The position numbers were made by a program, and so were the translations under genes. DNA of 7,025 nt from Candidatus Latescibacterota bacterium (GTDB lineage Bacteria > JAAXHH01 > JABIQT01), in assembly GCA_018667995.1 (NCBI GenBank), contig JABIQT010000304.1, positions 1-7,025 of the forward strand, in the 5' to 3' direction. A model generated the notes under the pieces. That model worked only from the letters and a program-made list of their open reading frames with translations, was not told where the DNA came from and searched no databases. Positions within the stretch are counted from its first letter, which is position 1. Every line of letters starts with the position of its first letter. Of this stretch, positions 1 to 5,905 are shown one piece after another.

Positions 1-820
1 TCGACTTGTCCTCTTCGACCAGCGTACAGACCCAGCAACCAAACCTGCTGTTTCCACAGCTCGGGGTCGTCTCATCGACAACGAGGGGGCAATCTCCATC
101 GGGAGATGCACCTTGATACATGCCGAGGAGATTCTTGTTGTCATTGCCCCATGGGTTCTTCTGCTGCATGAGGAATGTCCAGACGTCGTCATTCGACCAG
201 CTCTCGATCGGGGAGTAGACGAGGCAGTTCGGCAGGCGGGCATTAGGGCTCAGCCGGTCCCGGATCCGATGCCTTTCGAGATTTGTCATAACCGCCGAGC
301 GTTTGGAGCTCTCAGCTTTGCGTGTGCCGAGGACAAGAATGGCCTCGCCATTGGTCCGAACGACGTCCATGATGAACGTATTTGAGGGCGAGATCTTCAG
401 CCTGTCAGTGCACCACCGAAAGCGTCTACGTGGAGCTGGATACCCCTTGCCGATCAAGTTCACCCAGAATGTGTCTTTCACGGCAGGAGTGAGTCGGTGG
501 GGCTGGATGGGTAAGTCGTCCTCTTCACTTGCAGCACGCATCAGTTCCAGCGAATTCGAGACCCAGAGCGCAACAATCGGGTTCTCGACCAAGGTGTCTG
601 TACTGATGACGTGAACCGTCTTCTTTCGCTGGCTCTTCTCCAATCCTGCAAGTGCTTGCCAGACGAGTTGGAGCACCGCGGTCGAGTCCTTGCCGCCGCT
701 GTAGCCTACCACCCAAGGGACCTCATCCTCCAGGTAGAGGGAACGGATCTCGGCAATAAGGACGTCGACGGTGCCTCGTAAGCCGAGTTCTTCGAAGGCG
801 CTGTACTGTTCACCGGTCAC
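1..820 (-). CDS. dndC: DndC, phosphorothioation sulfurtransferase of the PAPS-reductase/ATP-pyrophosphatase fold (partial, C-terminus beyond left edge)
   Basis: DndC is an iron-sulfur protein with ATP pyrophosphatase activity that takes part in putting sulfur into the DNA backbone. Reading leftward from a GTG at 820, 273 codons are open up to the window edge. The PP-loop SGGKDST lies at residues 41-47, preceded by PWVVGY. RFRWCTDRLK (residues 133-142) and the family hallmark SCGNSRFGCWVCT (254-266) follow. C137, C255, C262 and C265 are candidates for the [4Fe-4S] ligands known in this family. The GTG overlaps the dndB stop as GTGA, and AGGAG (828-832, complement) sits 7 nt upstream, so the start is well supported and translation is probably coupled to dndB. 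The missing part is the C-terminus. dndD and dndE would be expected further left, but this cannot be seen. Confidence 0.96.
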   Translation of the reverse strand, partial: MTGEQYSAFEELGLRGTVDVLIAEIRSLYLEDEVPWVVGYSGGKDSTAVLQLVWQALAGLEKSQRKKTVHVISTDTLVENPIVALWVSNSLELMRAASEEDDLPIQPHRLTPAVKDTFWVNLIGKGYPAPRRRFRWCTDRLKISPSNTFIMDVVRTNGEAILVLGTRKAESSKRSAVMTNLERHRIRDRLSPNARLPNCLVYSPIESWSNDDVWTFLMQQKNPWGNDNKNLLGMYQGASPDGDCPLVVDETTPSCGNSRFGCWVCTLVEEDKS

Positions 821-1911
821 TTATTGTCTCCTCGCTGGAACGCGTCTTCGACGCGTTGTTCCTCAGATGTCAGAGCGATGCCCAGTCGCTGTTTGATCAG
901 ATTCGCAGTCAGAATGACGTTGTGTGTGGACTTAGACACGCGGCCCCCGATAAGGGCCCGACCTTCCCACGTTGGTGCGTTTGCCCGCGACCAATCGATC
1001 GTCCCGAGATCTGCCAAGCTTTTTTCGAAGTCAGTGATGCCTGCAGAGAGCAAGGTGTTGCCCGCCTTCCCGAGCGCGTGCAGAGCGATACCGTGAGAAT
1101 GGATAAAATCCCGCCTCACCTCCCCGGCGGTGAGTTTTGAATCACGTACGAGATTCCATTCCAGCATTTGCTCTGCAACGGCTTCCCAGTAGCCTTGGGC
1201 TAAATCACACAGTGCGTTATCATCATCGGCCTCGACGTCTCGTAGAAGGGCGCCCGTTGCTGTGTGTACCGCGCTCAGCGTGAAGAGCTTTCTCGATCTT
1301 TGTGCCAGCGACGACTTCTCCATTTCAACGAAGTCACGGAAGATCGGGGAGCTTAACACCATCGACTTCGTGAGTTGTGCTCTCGAGTCTCGATGTTCAT
1401 ATAGCAAACCAAGTGAGGCCGACGGGCGGATGGCATGGCGGTTCAGGTCCGCGAACATCTGCTGGCAGCGTTCAAGACCCTTGTCCATATAGAGCACGAC
1501 GGAAATAGTCTCGTTGGCTATGTCCGGATTCTCCTGCAACGCGAGCTCGATCGCAGCCCGACGATGCTGCCCATCGTTGATTATGAATCGGGCGTTGAAG
1601 TCGATATGTAGGGTACCCAACGAGAAGCCCGGTCCCTCGGCGCCTTGGGGATCGAATTTCAGATCTCCATCGACTGATGCTGTGAGAGCGGAGAAGACGT
1701 AGCTATCTGGATTTTCGAGGATGTAGTTACGTAGCTCAGGCAAGCGACTCTTGTTCAAGATCCTCTGAGCACGTAGTTCGGGTTTCAGTTCCTCTTCGTC
1801 GTACTGGAACATCTTGGGTAGGAACCTCAGAGGGCACATCACGACATAGTATTCACGTCGAGCCTGGATTCCCCTGATGCAGGGGAATGACGATCCGAAA
1901 GAAGAATTCAT
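817..1911 (-). CDS. dndB: DndB, DGQHR-domain regulator of DNA phosphorothioation
   Basis: DndB is not needed for modification itself; in studied systems it represses dnd transcription and alters modification level. The 364-residue protein carries DGQHRRAAIELAL (residues 113-125), the motif that names the DGQHR family, and MFADLNRHAIRPSAS further on, both typical of DndB. The N-terminal FPCIRGIQARREYYVVMCP also fits the family. I chose the ATG at 1911 because AGGG lies 7 nt upstream and the conserved N-terminus begins just after it. An ATG at 1917 and a TTG at 1959 are in-frame alternatives; the TTG would add 16 residues of unfamiliar sequence. It is first gene of the minus-strand operon and overlaps dndC by 4 bp. 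Its promoter region holds the TGACAAACAAT repeats, so autoregulation is plausible but unproven. Confidence 0.95.
   Translation of the reverse strand: MNSSFGSSFPCIRGIQARREYYVVMCPLRFLPKMFQYDEEELKPELRAQRILNKSRLPELRNYILENPDSYVFSALTASVDGDLKFDPQGAEGPGFSLGTLHIDFNARFIINDGQHRRAAIELALQENPDIANETISVVLYMDKGLERCQQMFADLNRHAIRPSASLGLLYEHRDSRAQLTKSMVLSSPIFRDFVEMEKSSLAQRSRKLFTLSAVHTATGALLRDVEADDDNALCDLAQGYWEAVAEQMLEWNLVRDSKLTAGEVRRDFIHSHGIALHALGKAGNTLLSAGITDFEKSLADLGTIDWSRANAPTWEGRALIGGRVSKSTHNVILTANLIKQRLGIALTSEEQRVEDAFQRGDNK
818..832 (-). promoter_or_regulatory. Ribosome binding site and GTGA stop/start overlap joining dndB to dndC
   Basis: On the minus strand AGGAG (828-832) is followed after 7 nt by GTG (820-818), which shares bases with the dndB TGA stop (819-817). 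This fixes the dndC start, which is not ATG, and indicates translational coupling of the two genes. The next GTG, at 813-811, is out of frame. Confidence 0.8.
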
Positions 1912-2027
1912 CTGCATGCCCTGGGATATGCGTTGAGCTGCAACTGCTAAGCGAAACAAAGCCGTGTCAGGCTAAGTGCTACACCCTATTTCACAAACAA
2001 ACTGGTGGGAAATCACGTGCCACAAGA

Positions 2028-2055
2028 TTTGTATGTCAACGATATGACAAACATA
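2028..2055. repeat. Inverted pair of TGACAAACAAT-like elements (operator candidate, dndB side)
   Basis: TTTGTATGTCA (2028-2038) and TGACAAACATA (2045-2055) are diverging copies of the element, facing away from each other across a 6-bp centre. Over the 10-bp core each differs from TGACAAACAA at one position. The right copy overlaps the proposed dndB -10 hexamer at 2050-2055, so a bound protein would block dndB transcription. A further single copy, TCACAAACAA at 1991-2000 (one mismatch), lies towards dndB. The binding protein is unknown; DndB is the obvious candidate. Confidence 0.6.
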
Positions 2056-2079
2056 CTTTTCTCTTGGAAACCTTGTCAA
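2050..2079 (-). promoter_or_regulatory. Putative dndB promoter
   Basis: On the minus strand a perfect TTGACA (2079-2074) and TATGTT (2055-2050) are 18 bp apart. The transcript would start near 2043 and have a leader of about 130 nt before the dndB ATG. The -10 hexamer lies over a TGACAAACA copy, and the promoter overlaps the proposed dndA promoter on the other strand. This is a pattern match only. Confidence 0.45.
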
Positions 2080-2092
2080 GGGTGTCTATTGT
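2064..2092 (+). promoter_or_regulatory. Putative dndA promoter
   Basis: TTGGAA (2064-2069) and TATTGT (2087-2092) are separated by 17 bp, each hexamer matching the sigma-70 consensus at four positions. The predicted transcript would start near 2099, about 50 nt before the dndA GTG. The -10 hexamer overlaps one TGACAAACAAT copy. This is a pattern match only. Confidence 0.45.
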
Positions 2093-2125
2093 TTGTCATC
2101 ACATCCACAGATTTTGACAAACAAT
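2088..2125. repeat. Perfect 11-bp inverted repeat ATTGTTTGTCA / TGACAAACAAT (operator candidate, dndA side)
   Basis: ATTGTTTGTCA (2088-2098) and its exact reverse complement TGACAAACAAT (2115-2125) flank a 16-bp spacer. An 11-bp perfect match at this distance is very unlikely by chance. The left half overlaps the proposed dndA -10 hexamer (2087-2092), and the right half lies just before the dndA ribosome binding site. It shares its core with the elements at 2028-2055, which argues for one DNA-binding protein acting on both promoters. Confidence 0.7.
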
Positions 2126-2148
2126 GATAGCAAGCAAGGACATGATCA

Positions 2149-3279
2149 GTGCCAGTATATCTAGATTGTAACGCAACTTCCCCGATGGAAGATGCTGTTT
2201 TAGAAGAAGTTATGAATTATATGCGTGTGGAATATGGAAATTCAGGTAGTAGAACTCATAGCTATGGGTTGGACGCGAAACGCGCTGTAGAGAGTGCCAG
2301 GGCGAAGGTCGCTAGCGTTGTCGATGCTGAAGTGAACGAGGTTTTCTTCACTAGCGGGGCAACAGAAAGCAACAATTTGGCCATCCTCGGACTTCGCGAA
2401 CACGCAGAGTCTGTCGGTCGCAAGCACATCGTCAGCACGGCGCTCGAGCACAAGGCGGTACTTGAGCCACTGGAAGTTCTTGAAAGGCGGGGGTACGAGG
2501 TGTCGTTAGTCAGGCCGAATAGCGGTGGATGGGTTGAGCCTGAAGCCATCCGAGCGGTTGTAAGGGACGACACCGTGTTGGTTTCGCTGATGCACGTGAA
2601 CAACGAGACAGGCATCGTGCAATGTCTGCCCGAGTTAACAGAGCTGTTACAAAACCATCCCACGTATCTGCACGTCGACGGAGCTCAGGGGTTTGGTAAG
2701 GACCTCGATGGGTTGAGGGATCCGCGAATCGACCTGATCAGCGTGAGTGGCCACAAGATCTATGGGCCCAAGGGCATCGGTGCTCTGATCGCGCGACGAC
2801 GGGGATATGAAAAGCCACCGCTGACGCCCCTGGTCTTCGGTGGTGGTCAGGAACGCGGCCTCCGACCTGGAACATTACCAGTGGCATTGATCGCAGGATT
2901 GGGCGTTGCCGCTGAACTTGCGGCTCTTCATGCAGCGGAACGAGAGAAGCAATGCACAGAGTTCAGGAGGACGATGCTTGCGGCGATCGAGCCCCTTGAG
3001 CCCGTGTTCCATGGCGATCAAGCGCGCGTCCTACCGCACGTCGTGAATCTGTCGTTTCCAGGCTTGGATTCGGAGGCGCTTATGGTGGCCCTAAAGGATC
3101 ATGTGGCCGTCTCCAATGGATCAGCATGTACCTCATCCAGCTACGAACCGAGCCACGTGCTCAAGTCAATGGGACTGAGCGACGACGAGATCCAAGGTGC
3201 CCTACGATTCTCATGGTGTCACATGACGGCAGACGTGGCTTGGGATGGGGTCGTGGGCGCTATCAAACGGCTGATGTGA
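2149..3279 (+). CDS. dndA: DndA, cysteine desulfurase for DNA phosphorothioation
   Basis: DndA is a PLP-dependent, NifS/IscS-like cysteine desulfurase that releases sulfur from L-cysteine as a protein persulfide and feeds DndC. The 376 residues match the family length. MPVYLDCNAT opens the protein as in other DndA/NifS proteins. TSGATESNN contributes to PLP phosphate binding, HVDGAQ holds the PLP-contacting Asp, and SGHKIYGPKG places the Schiff-base lysine at K203. SNGSACTSSSYEPSHVL puts the catalytic cysteine at C327, the position I recall for the S. lividans enzyme. The GTG start is preceded by AAGGA (2136-2140) at 8 nt; the ATG at 2142 is out of frame and soon stops. The first 120 nt or so are AT-rich compared with the rest. 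The stop overlaps the next gene's start. Confidence 0.96.
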   Translation: MPVYLDCNATSPMEDAVLEEVMNYMRVEYGNSGSRTHSYGLDAKRAVESARAKVASVVDAEVNEVFFTSGATESNNLAILGLREHAESVGRKHIVSTALEHKAVLEPLEVLERRGYEVSLVRPNSGGWVEPEAIRAVVRDDTVLVSLMHVNNETGIVQCLPELTELLQNHPTYLHVDGAQGFGKDLDGLRDPRIDLISVSGHKIYGPKGIGALIARRRGYEKPPLTPLVFGGGQERGLRPGTLPVALIAGLGVAAELAALHAAEREKQCTEFRRTMLAAIEPLEPVFHGDQARVLPHVVNLSFPGLDSEALMVALKDHVAVSNGSACTSSSYEPSHVLKSMGLSDDEIQGALRFSWCHMTADVAWDGVVGAIKRLM

Positions 3280-4529
3280 CCTTGCCCGTTCGCTCTGCTA
3301 GACACCTCACGGCGATCGCCCGGCTTGAACCCTCGTTGCCGGTAAGGTCGACGATGGAAGATGGTCTTCTCCGACAAGGGAAATCCTTCTTCGACTACGG
3401 CTGCGGTAGAGGAGACGACGTGCGGTTCGTCGAAGCAGCGGGGATTGAGTCTCGGGGCTGGGATCCTGTGCACCGAAACGAATCGCAATTATTGAAGGCC
3501 GATGTCGTCAATCTGGGCTATGTGACAAATGTGATCGAGGATAGCGCAGAGCGGGGCCAGACTCTGCGAAGCGCATGGGGATTGGCCAACGAACTGCTCG
3601 TTGTTGCTGCGCGCCTTGATGGCCCATCGTCGGGTTCTGAGGAAGATGGATCATATACCAGCAAAGGGACGTTCCAAAAGTACTTCACTCAAGAAGAGCT
3701 CAGAGGTTGGATCGAAGCGGAGCTTCAGAAGAAGGTCGTGGCAGCCAGGCCCGGTGTGTTCTACGTCTTCCGAGACGACACAGAAGCACAACGCTTGATT
3801 GCTCGGCGAATGCGAGCGCGGGTTGAGCGGCCAACAGTGCGCCAAGCAGACGCACTGTACGAAGAGAATCGCGGGGCGCTCGAGTGTTTGGAGGCATTCT
3901 ACCTGGAGAGAGGACGGTTACCGCGCGGTCCAGAAACACTCGAGCACGAAGGACTCGCGGGCCGATTTGGTACCCTTCGCCAAGCGTGGTGGGTTGTTCG
4001 GAAAGCCACAGGCGAAGAGGCGTGGGAACGCGTGCGAAAAGTGCGCATGCAGGATCTACTCGTGCAGATAGCTCTTTCTTCTTTCGGCGAACGGCCACGA
4101 TTTGGTCAACTGCCCAGCGAGATGCAGAGTGATGTTCGAGACCATCTCAGCTCGTATAAACGCGCCTGCGCGTTTGCTGACAAGCTACTGCAGCTGACGG
4201 GAAAACCCTCTGCGCTCGAGTACGCGATACTGCATTCAGAGGTAGGTCAATTGGCAGACGGCGGGTTGGTGGTGCCCATCCAAGAGGTCGGTGATCTGCC
4301 TCCACTTCTGAGGACCTACGAGGGGTGCGGGCGAGTGCTCGCTGGTGAACCGTTCGACGTGACCCACGTTAGTCTTGGTGTGGAAGGTTTCTTTGTCGCC
4401 TACCAAGTCCACCACGCCTCGAATACGAGCCACGGTGGGACGAAAGGGGTGGTGCTGGCCGACCTTGGTCGGAGGACAGTCGAGTTCGTTCGCAAACAAT
4501 CAGAGCGAGACTTGCATCATGGCGAATGA
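3276..4529 (+). CDS. DNA phosphorothioation-associated putative methyltransferase
   Basis: This 417-residue protein resembles the phosphorothioation-associated putative methyltransferase family (TIGR04096, from memory), whose members sit in dnd clusters and have no settled substrate. Family-like features in order are HLTAIARLEPSLPVR (residues 10-24), a Rossmann-type SAM-binding motif FFDYGCGRGDD (38-48), GWDPVH (61-66) and the conserved VNLGYVTNVIED (78-89). A C-terminal module includes DLPPLLRTYEGCGRVLAGE. No classical NPPY or PCQ DNA-methyltransferase catalytic motif was seen, so base methylation of DNA should not be assumed. The reading frame extends upstream to 3126 inside dndA, but homology begins near the GTG at 3276, which overlaps the dndA TGA as GTGA. 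There is no strong Shine-Dalgarno, so translation probably depends on coupling to dndA. Confidence 0.87.
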   Translation: MTLPVRSARHLTAIARLEPSLPVRSTMEDGLLRQGKSFFDYGCGRGDDVRFVEAAGIESRGWDPVHRNESQLLKADVVNLGYVTNVIEDSAERGQTLRSAWGLANELLVVAARLDGPSSGSEEDGSYTSKGTFQKYFTQEELRGWIEAELQKKVVAARPGVFYVFRDDTEAQRLIARRMRARVERPTVRQADALYEENRGALECLEAFYLERGRLPRGPETLEHEGLAGRFGTLRQAWWVVRKATGEEAWERVRKVRMQDLLVQIALSSFGERPRFGQLPSEMQSDVRDHLSSYKRACAFADKLLQLTGKPSALEYAILHSEVGQLADGGLVVPIQEVGDLPPLLRTYEGCGRVLAGEPFDVTHVSLGVEGFFVAYQVHHASNTSHGGTKGVVLADLGRRTVEFVRKQSERDLHHGE

Positions 4530-4747
4530 CAACGTAGGTCACCCTACTGCCGCCAAACTCAGATTTCCGAGGACTGTGCCGTGAAATTCGAGGGAGTGAT
4601 GCTTATGATTCGTACATCGGAATGACAACGAGAAAGATGTTAACTTGCATATAATCAGCAAGTTATGAGGGGGTGTTACGCGCGAGCGACTGGATGGTGC
4701 CGAAATTGCAAGCAGATCTCCGAACCCCCATACCGGAGGATGCACGA
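4530..4747 (+). promoter_or_regulatory. Gap with a TATAAT inside an 8-bp inverted repeat; likely promoter/operator of the Cys-rich gene
   Basis: No convincing gene lies between the methyltransferase stop and 4748. TAACTTGC (4641-4648) and its exact complement GCAAGTTA (4658-4665) enclose a 9-nt loop that contains a perfect -10 hexamer TATAAT (4650-4655). There is no T-run after the stem, so a promoter with an operator fits better than a terminator. No good -35 is found at 16-18 bp: ATGACA at 4622-4627 is 22 bp away. A transcript starting near 4662 would have a leader of about 85 nt. The promoter could depend on an activator. Confidence 0.4.
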
Positions 4748-5047
4748 ATGGCACACTGGAATCGGCGTCAGTTCGAAACGGTCTCTGATCATCAGCAAGT
4801 GGAGGATTACACCCAGTGCAGAGCGACTACCCGAGCAGGCAGGCGGTGCAGTCACGGGGCTACGCATGAGTCTCACTGCGGTCCTGTCTGTTGGCAGCAT
4901 TTCCAGGATTCGGGTGTCGCGAATTCCAAGCGAAACCAGACGAATAGCCGTCTGAGATCCACTAGGCGACCAGCACCAGTTGGTCCACGAACCAGCTACG
5001 AAGCGTTCCTGTTCAGCTACCTGGACAGGTGGAAGGCGCGTCAATGA
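4748..5047 (+). CDS. Small Cys/His-rich, putative zinc-binding protein
   Basis: Function is not recognised. The 99-residue product contains a compact metal-site-like pattern, C24-X9-C34-X9-C44-X3-C48-X2-H51, within QCRATTRAGRRC (23-34) and HCGPVCWQH (43-51). This resembles the short CxxTTxxGxxC...C..H modules seen in many small accessory-gene proteins, which are thought to bind zinc. The rest is basic and Arg/Ser-rich (61-82), with an aromatic C-terminus, SYEAFLFSYLDRW (83-95). I chose the ATG at 4748 because GGAGGA (4735-4740) lies 7 nt upstream; a GTG at 4673 in the same frame would add 25 residues but has a poorly placed ribosome site. It follows the methyltransferase after 218 bp with its own promoter-like element and converges with the DUF4007 gene. 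A nucleic-acid-binding or regulatory role is only inference. Confidence 0.65.
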   Translation: MAHWNRRQFETVSDHQQVEDYTQCRATTRAGRRCSHGATHESHCGPVCWQHFQDSGVANSKRNQTNSRLRSTRRPAPVGPRTSYEAFLFSYLDRWKARQ

Positions 5048-5110
5048 GAGGCAAACACTCGCGATGATAGGATTCTAACTGGCCCTCCCGTCAAAACGCA
5101 CTCGATCTTC

Positions 5111-5710
5111 TCACCGACCGTAGGCCTTTTCTAGAGCAGCAGGGGTCTTCCACGGACCACGCACCCGAGGTTTGAGGGTCTTGTATTCGTCCTTCCCTAC
5201 CTGCTCGATAAAACGCAGCTCCCCCAATGCGTGATCCGCTGAGTAGCATTCGACGAGTTTTCTCGCGATCACCGCGTTCAGCTTGCTTCCCATGCCGAAG
5301 TGTTTCTGGCTGTGGGGGCCGAGCTTCATGGCAAGACCCATGAGTAGGTCGTCTCGAGTGAAGCTGGTCTTCTTAGGTAAGAACTCATTCAAGAAGAAAT
5401 GCCACGACTCGACCTTAACGGGATCAGTCGTCAACTCGTGATGCAAAAACCACATCGTTGTGGGGGTCTCTAATTTGGGGTCTTTCGAAACGATGACTTC
5501 GCCCATCTGGGTAAGCTGGAGCGGCAAGCGCTGCTCAATCAACCCCGAGTAATGGAGCCAGCTACGGTAGCGCGAACCGAACGGCCCACCGTAGCCAAAG
5601 AGGGCACCGAGCTCTTTGTCAGACGGTTTACCTTTCTTGCGAAGCAGTGCAAGTACGCCCGACATGTACTCTCGATTCAGGCCAAAGTTACCGTGGAAGT
5701 AGACGGTCAT
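5111..5710 (-). CDS. Compact DUF4007-family protein, phosphorothioation-associated
   Basis: The 199-residue product resembles DUF4007 proteins, which are of unknown biochemical role and recur beside dndC-like (PAPS-reductase-type) genes. The N-terminal FHGNFGLN (residues 5-12) matches the family's FHGTFPLR-like opening. A helix-turn-helix-like stretch ending in RSWLHYSGLIE follows (49-59). LTQMGEVIVSKDP (66-78), TTMWFLHHEL (84-93) and WHFFLNEF (103-110) correspond to the conserved LTPxG, TLWLLHxxL and Trp/Phe/Asn segments. The C-terminus, PWKTPAALEKAYG, looks complete although the protein is shorter than the roughly 300 residues I recall for many members. The ATG at 5710 has GGAG (5717-5720, complement) 6 nt upstream. 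It lies opposite in direction to the Cys-rich gene on one side and to the patatin gene on the other. A DNA-binding or modification-sensing role is possible. Confidence 0.75.
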   Translation of the reverse strand: MTVYFHGNFGLNREYMSGVLALLRKKGKPSDKELGALFGYGGPFGSRYRSWLHYSGLIEQRLPLQLTQMGEVIVSKDPKLETPTTMWFLHHELTTDPVKVESWHFFLNEFLPKKTSFTRDDLLMGLAMKLGPHSQKHFGMGSKLNAVIARKLVECYSADHALGELRFIEQVGKDEYKTLKPRVRGPWKTPAALEKAYGR

Positions 5711-5901
5711 TGGTCACTCCGCTCCATTGTTAAGGGGGAGGAAATAGTGCTCACGTATCTGAGTCTACCTAATCAGCCGCGTTGGCGCATTCGCGGGGTT
5801 GTCCTGACCAGCCAGACTATACTATTTCTCGTACGACGACTTGAGTGAAGGCAGAGAATGCTCAATCACTGGTGGTTGTTCTCATTGAGGGAAGGCATTG
5901 T
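5711..5901. promoter_or_regulatory. Divergent gap between the DUF4007 gene and the patatin gene
   Basis: The 191-bp gap must hold promoters in both directions. Towards the patatin gene the best -10 is TATACT (5818-5823), without a good -35 at normal spacing (TTGTCC at 5799-5804 is only 13 bp away). No convincing pair was found towards the DUF4007 gene. The TGACAAACAAT element of the dnd control region is absent, so this arm does not appear to share that operator. Confidence 0.35.
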
Positions 5902-5905
5902 ATGA
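5858..5905 (+). CDS. Possible 15-residue leader peptide upstream of the patatin gene
   Basis: An ATG at 5858 opens a 15-codon frame encoding MLNHWWLFSLREGIV, whose TGA stop (5903-5905) overlaps the patatin ATG (5902-5904) as ATGA. AAGG (5848-5851) lies 6 nt before the ATG, a sound ribosome site. Such a short frame can arise by chance, but the ribosome site and the exact stop/start overlap together suggest translational coupling. The tandem tryptophans could make it sensitive to charged tRNA-Trp, although no attenuator hairpin or terminator was seen. Function is unknown. Confidence 0.3.
   Translation: MLNHWWLFSLREGIV

Larger units (their letters stand above)
1912..2148. promoter_or_regulatory. 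AT-rich divergent dndB/dndA control region
   Basis: This 237-bp gap separates the divergent dndB and dndA starts. Its core, about 1985-2130, is clearly AT-rich (about 37% GC over 2041-2100, against about 63% in a sampled 60 bp of the methyltransferase gene). It contains one promoter-like pair in each direction, overlapping each other, plus five related copies of an 11-bp element listed separately. No open reading frame here looks like a gene. The arrangement would let one regulator control both arms of the locus. Confidence 0.75.

Noticed and set aside
113-614. Plus-strand open frames opposite dndC
   Set aside because: They are antisense to a clearly conserved DndC frame with the PP-loop and Cys motifs, and show no recognisable domain.
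2114-2146. Perfect TTGACA at 2114-2119 as a dndA -35 box
   Set aside because: No -10-like hexamer occurs at 16-18 bp, and a start there would fall inside the dndA coding start; it is better explained as part of the repeat element.
4519-4584. A 21-codon frame, ATG overlapping the methyltransferase 3' end (MANDNVGHPTAAKLRFPRTVP)
   Set aside because: The ribosome site is weak (GAGA only), no known peptide is recognised, and continuing in the other frames gives no homologous-looking extension; likely chance.
4524-4630. Direct repeat GAATGACAACG at 4524-4534 and 4620-4630
   Set aside because: Several 11-bp matches are expected by chance in 7 kb, and these flank nothing recognisable.
4676-5044. 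Minus-strand frame of 122 codons opposite the Cys-rich gene
   Set aside because: It has no recognisable motif, whereas the plus-strand frame has a strong ribosome site and a regular Cys/His cluster.
5048-5110. Terminator between the convergent Cys-rich and DUF4007 genes
   Set aside because: I looked for a GC-rich hairpin followed by a T-run in either direction and saw none.
5552-5848. Plus-strand frame of 98 codons overlapping the DUF4007 start
   Set aside because: Half of it is antisense to the DUF4007 gene and the rest is the divergent promoter gap; no family resemblance.
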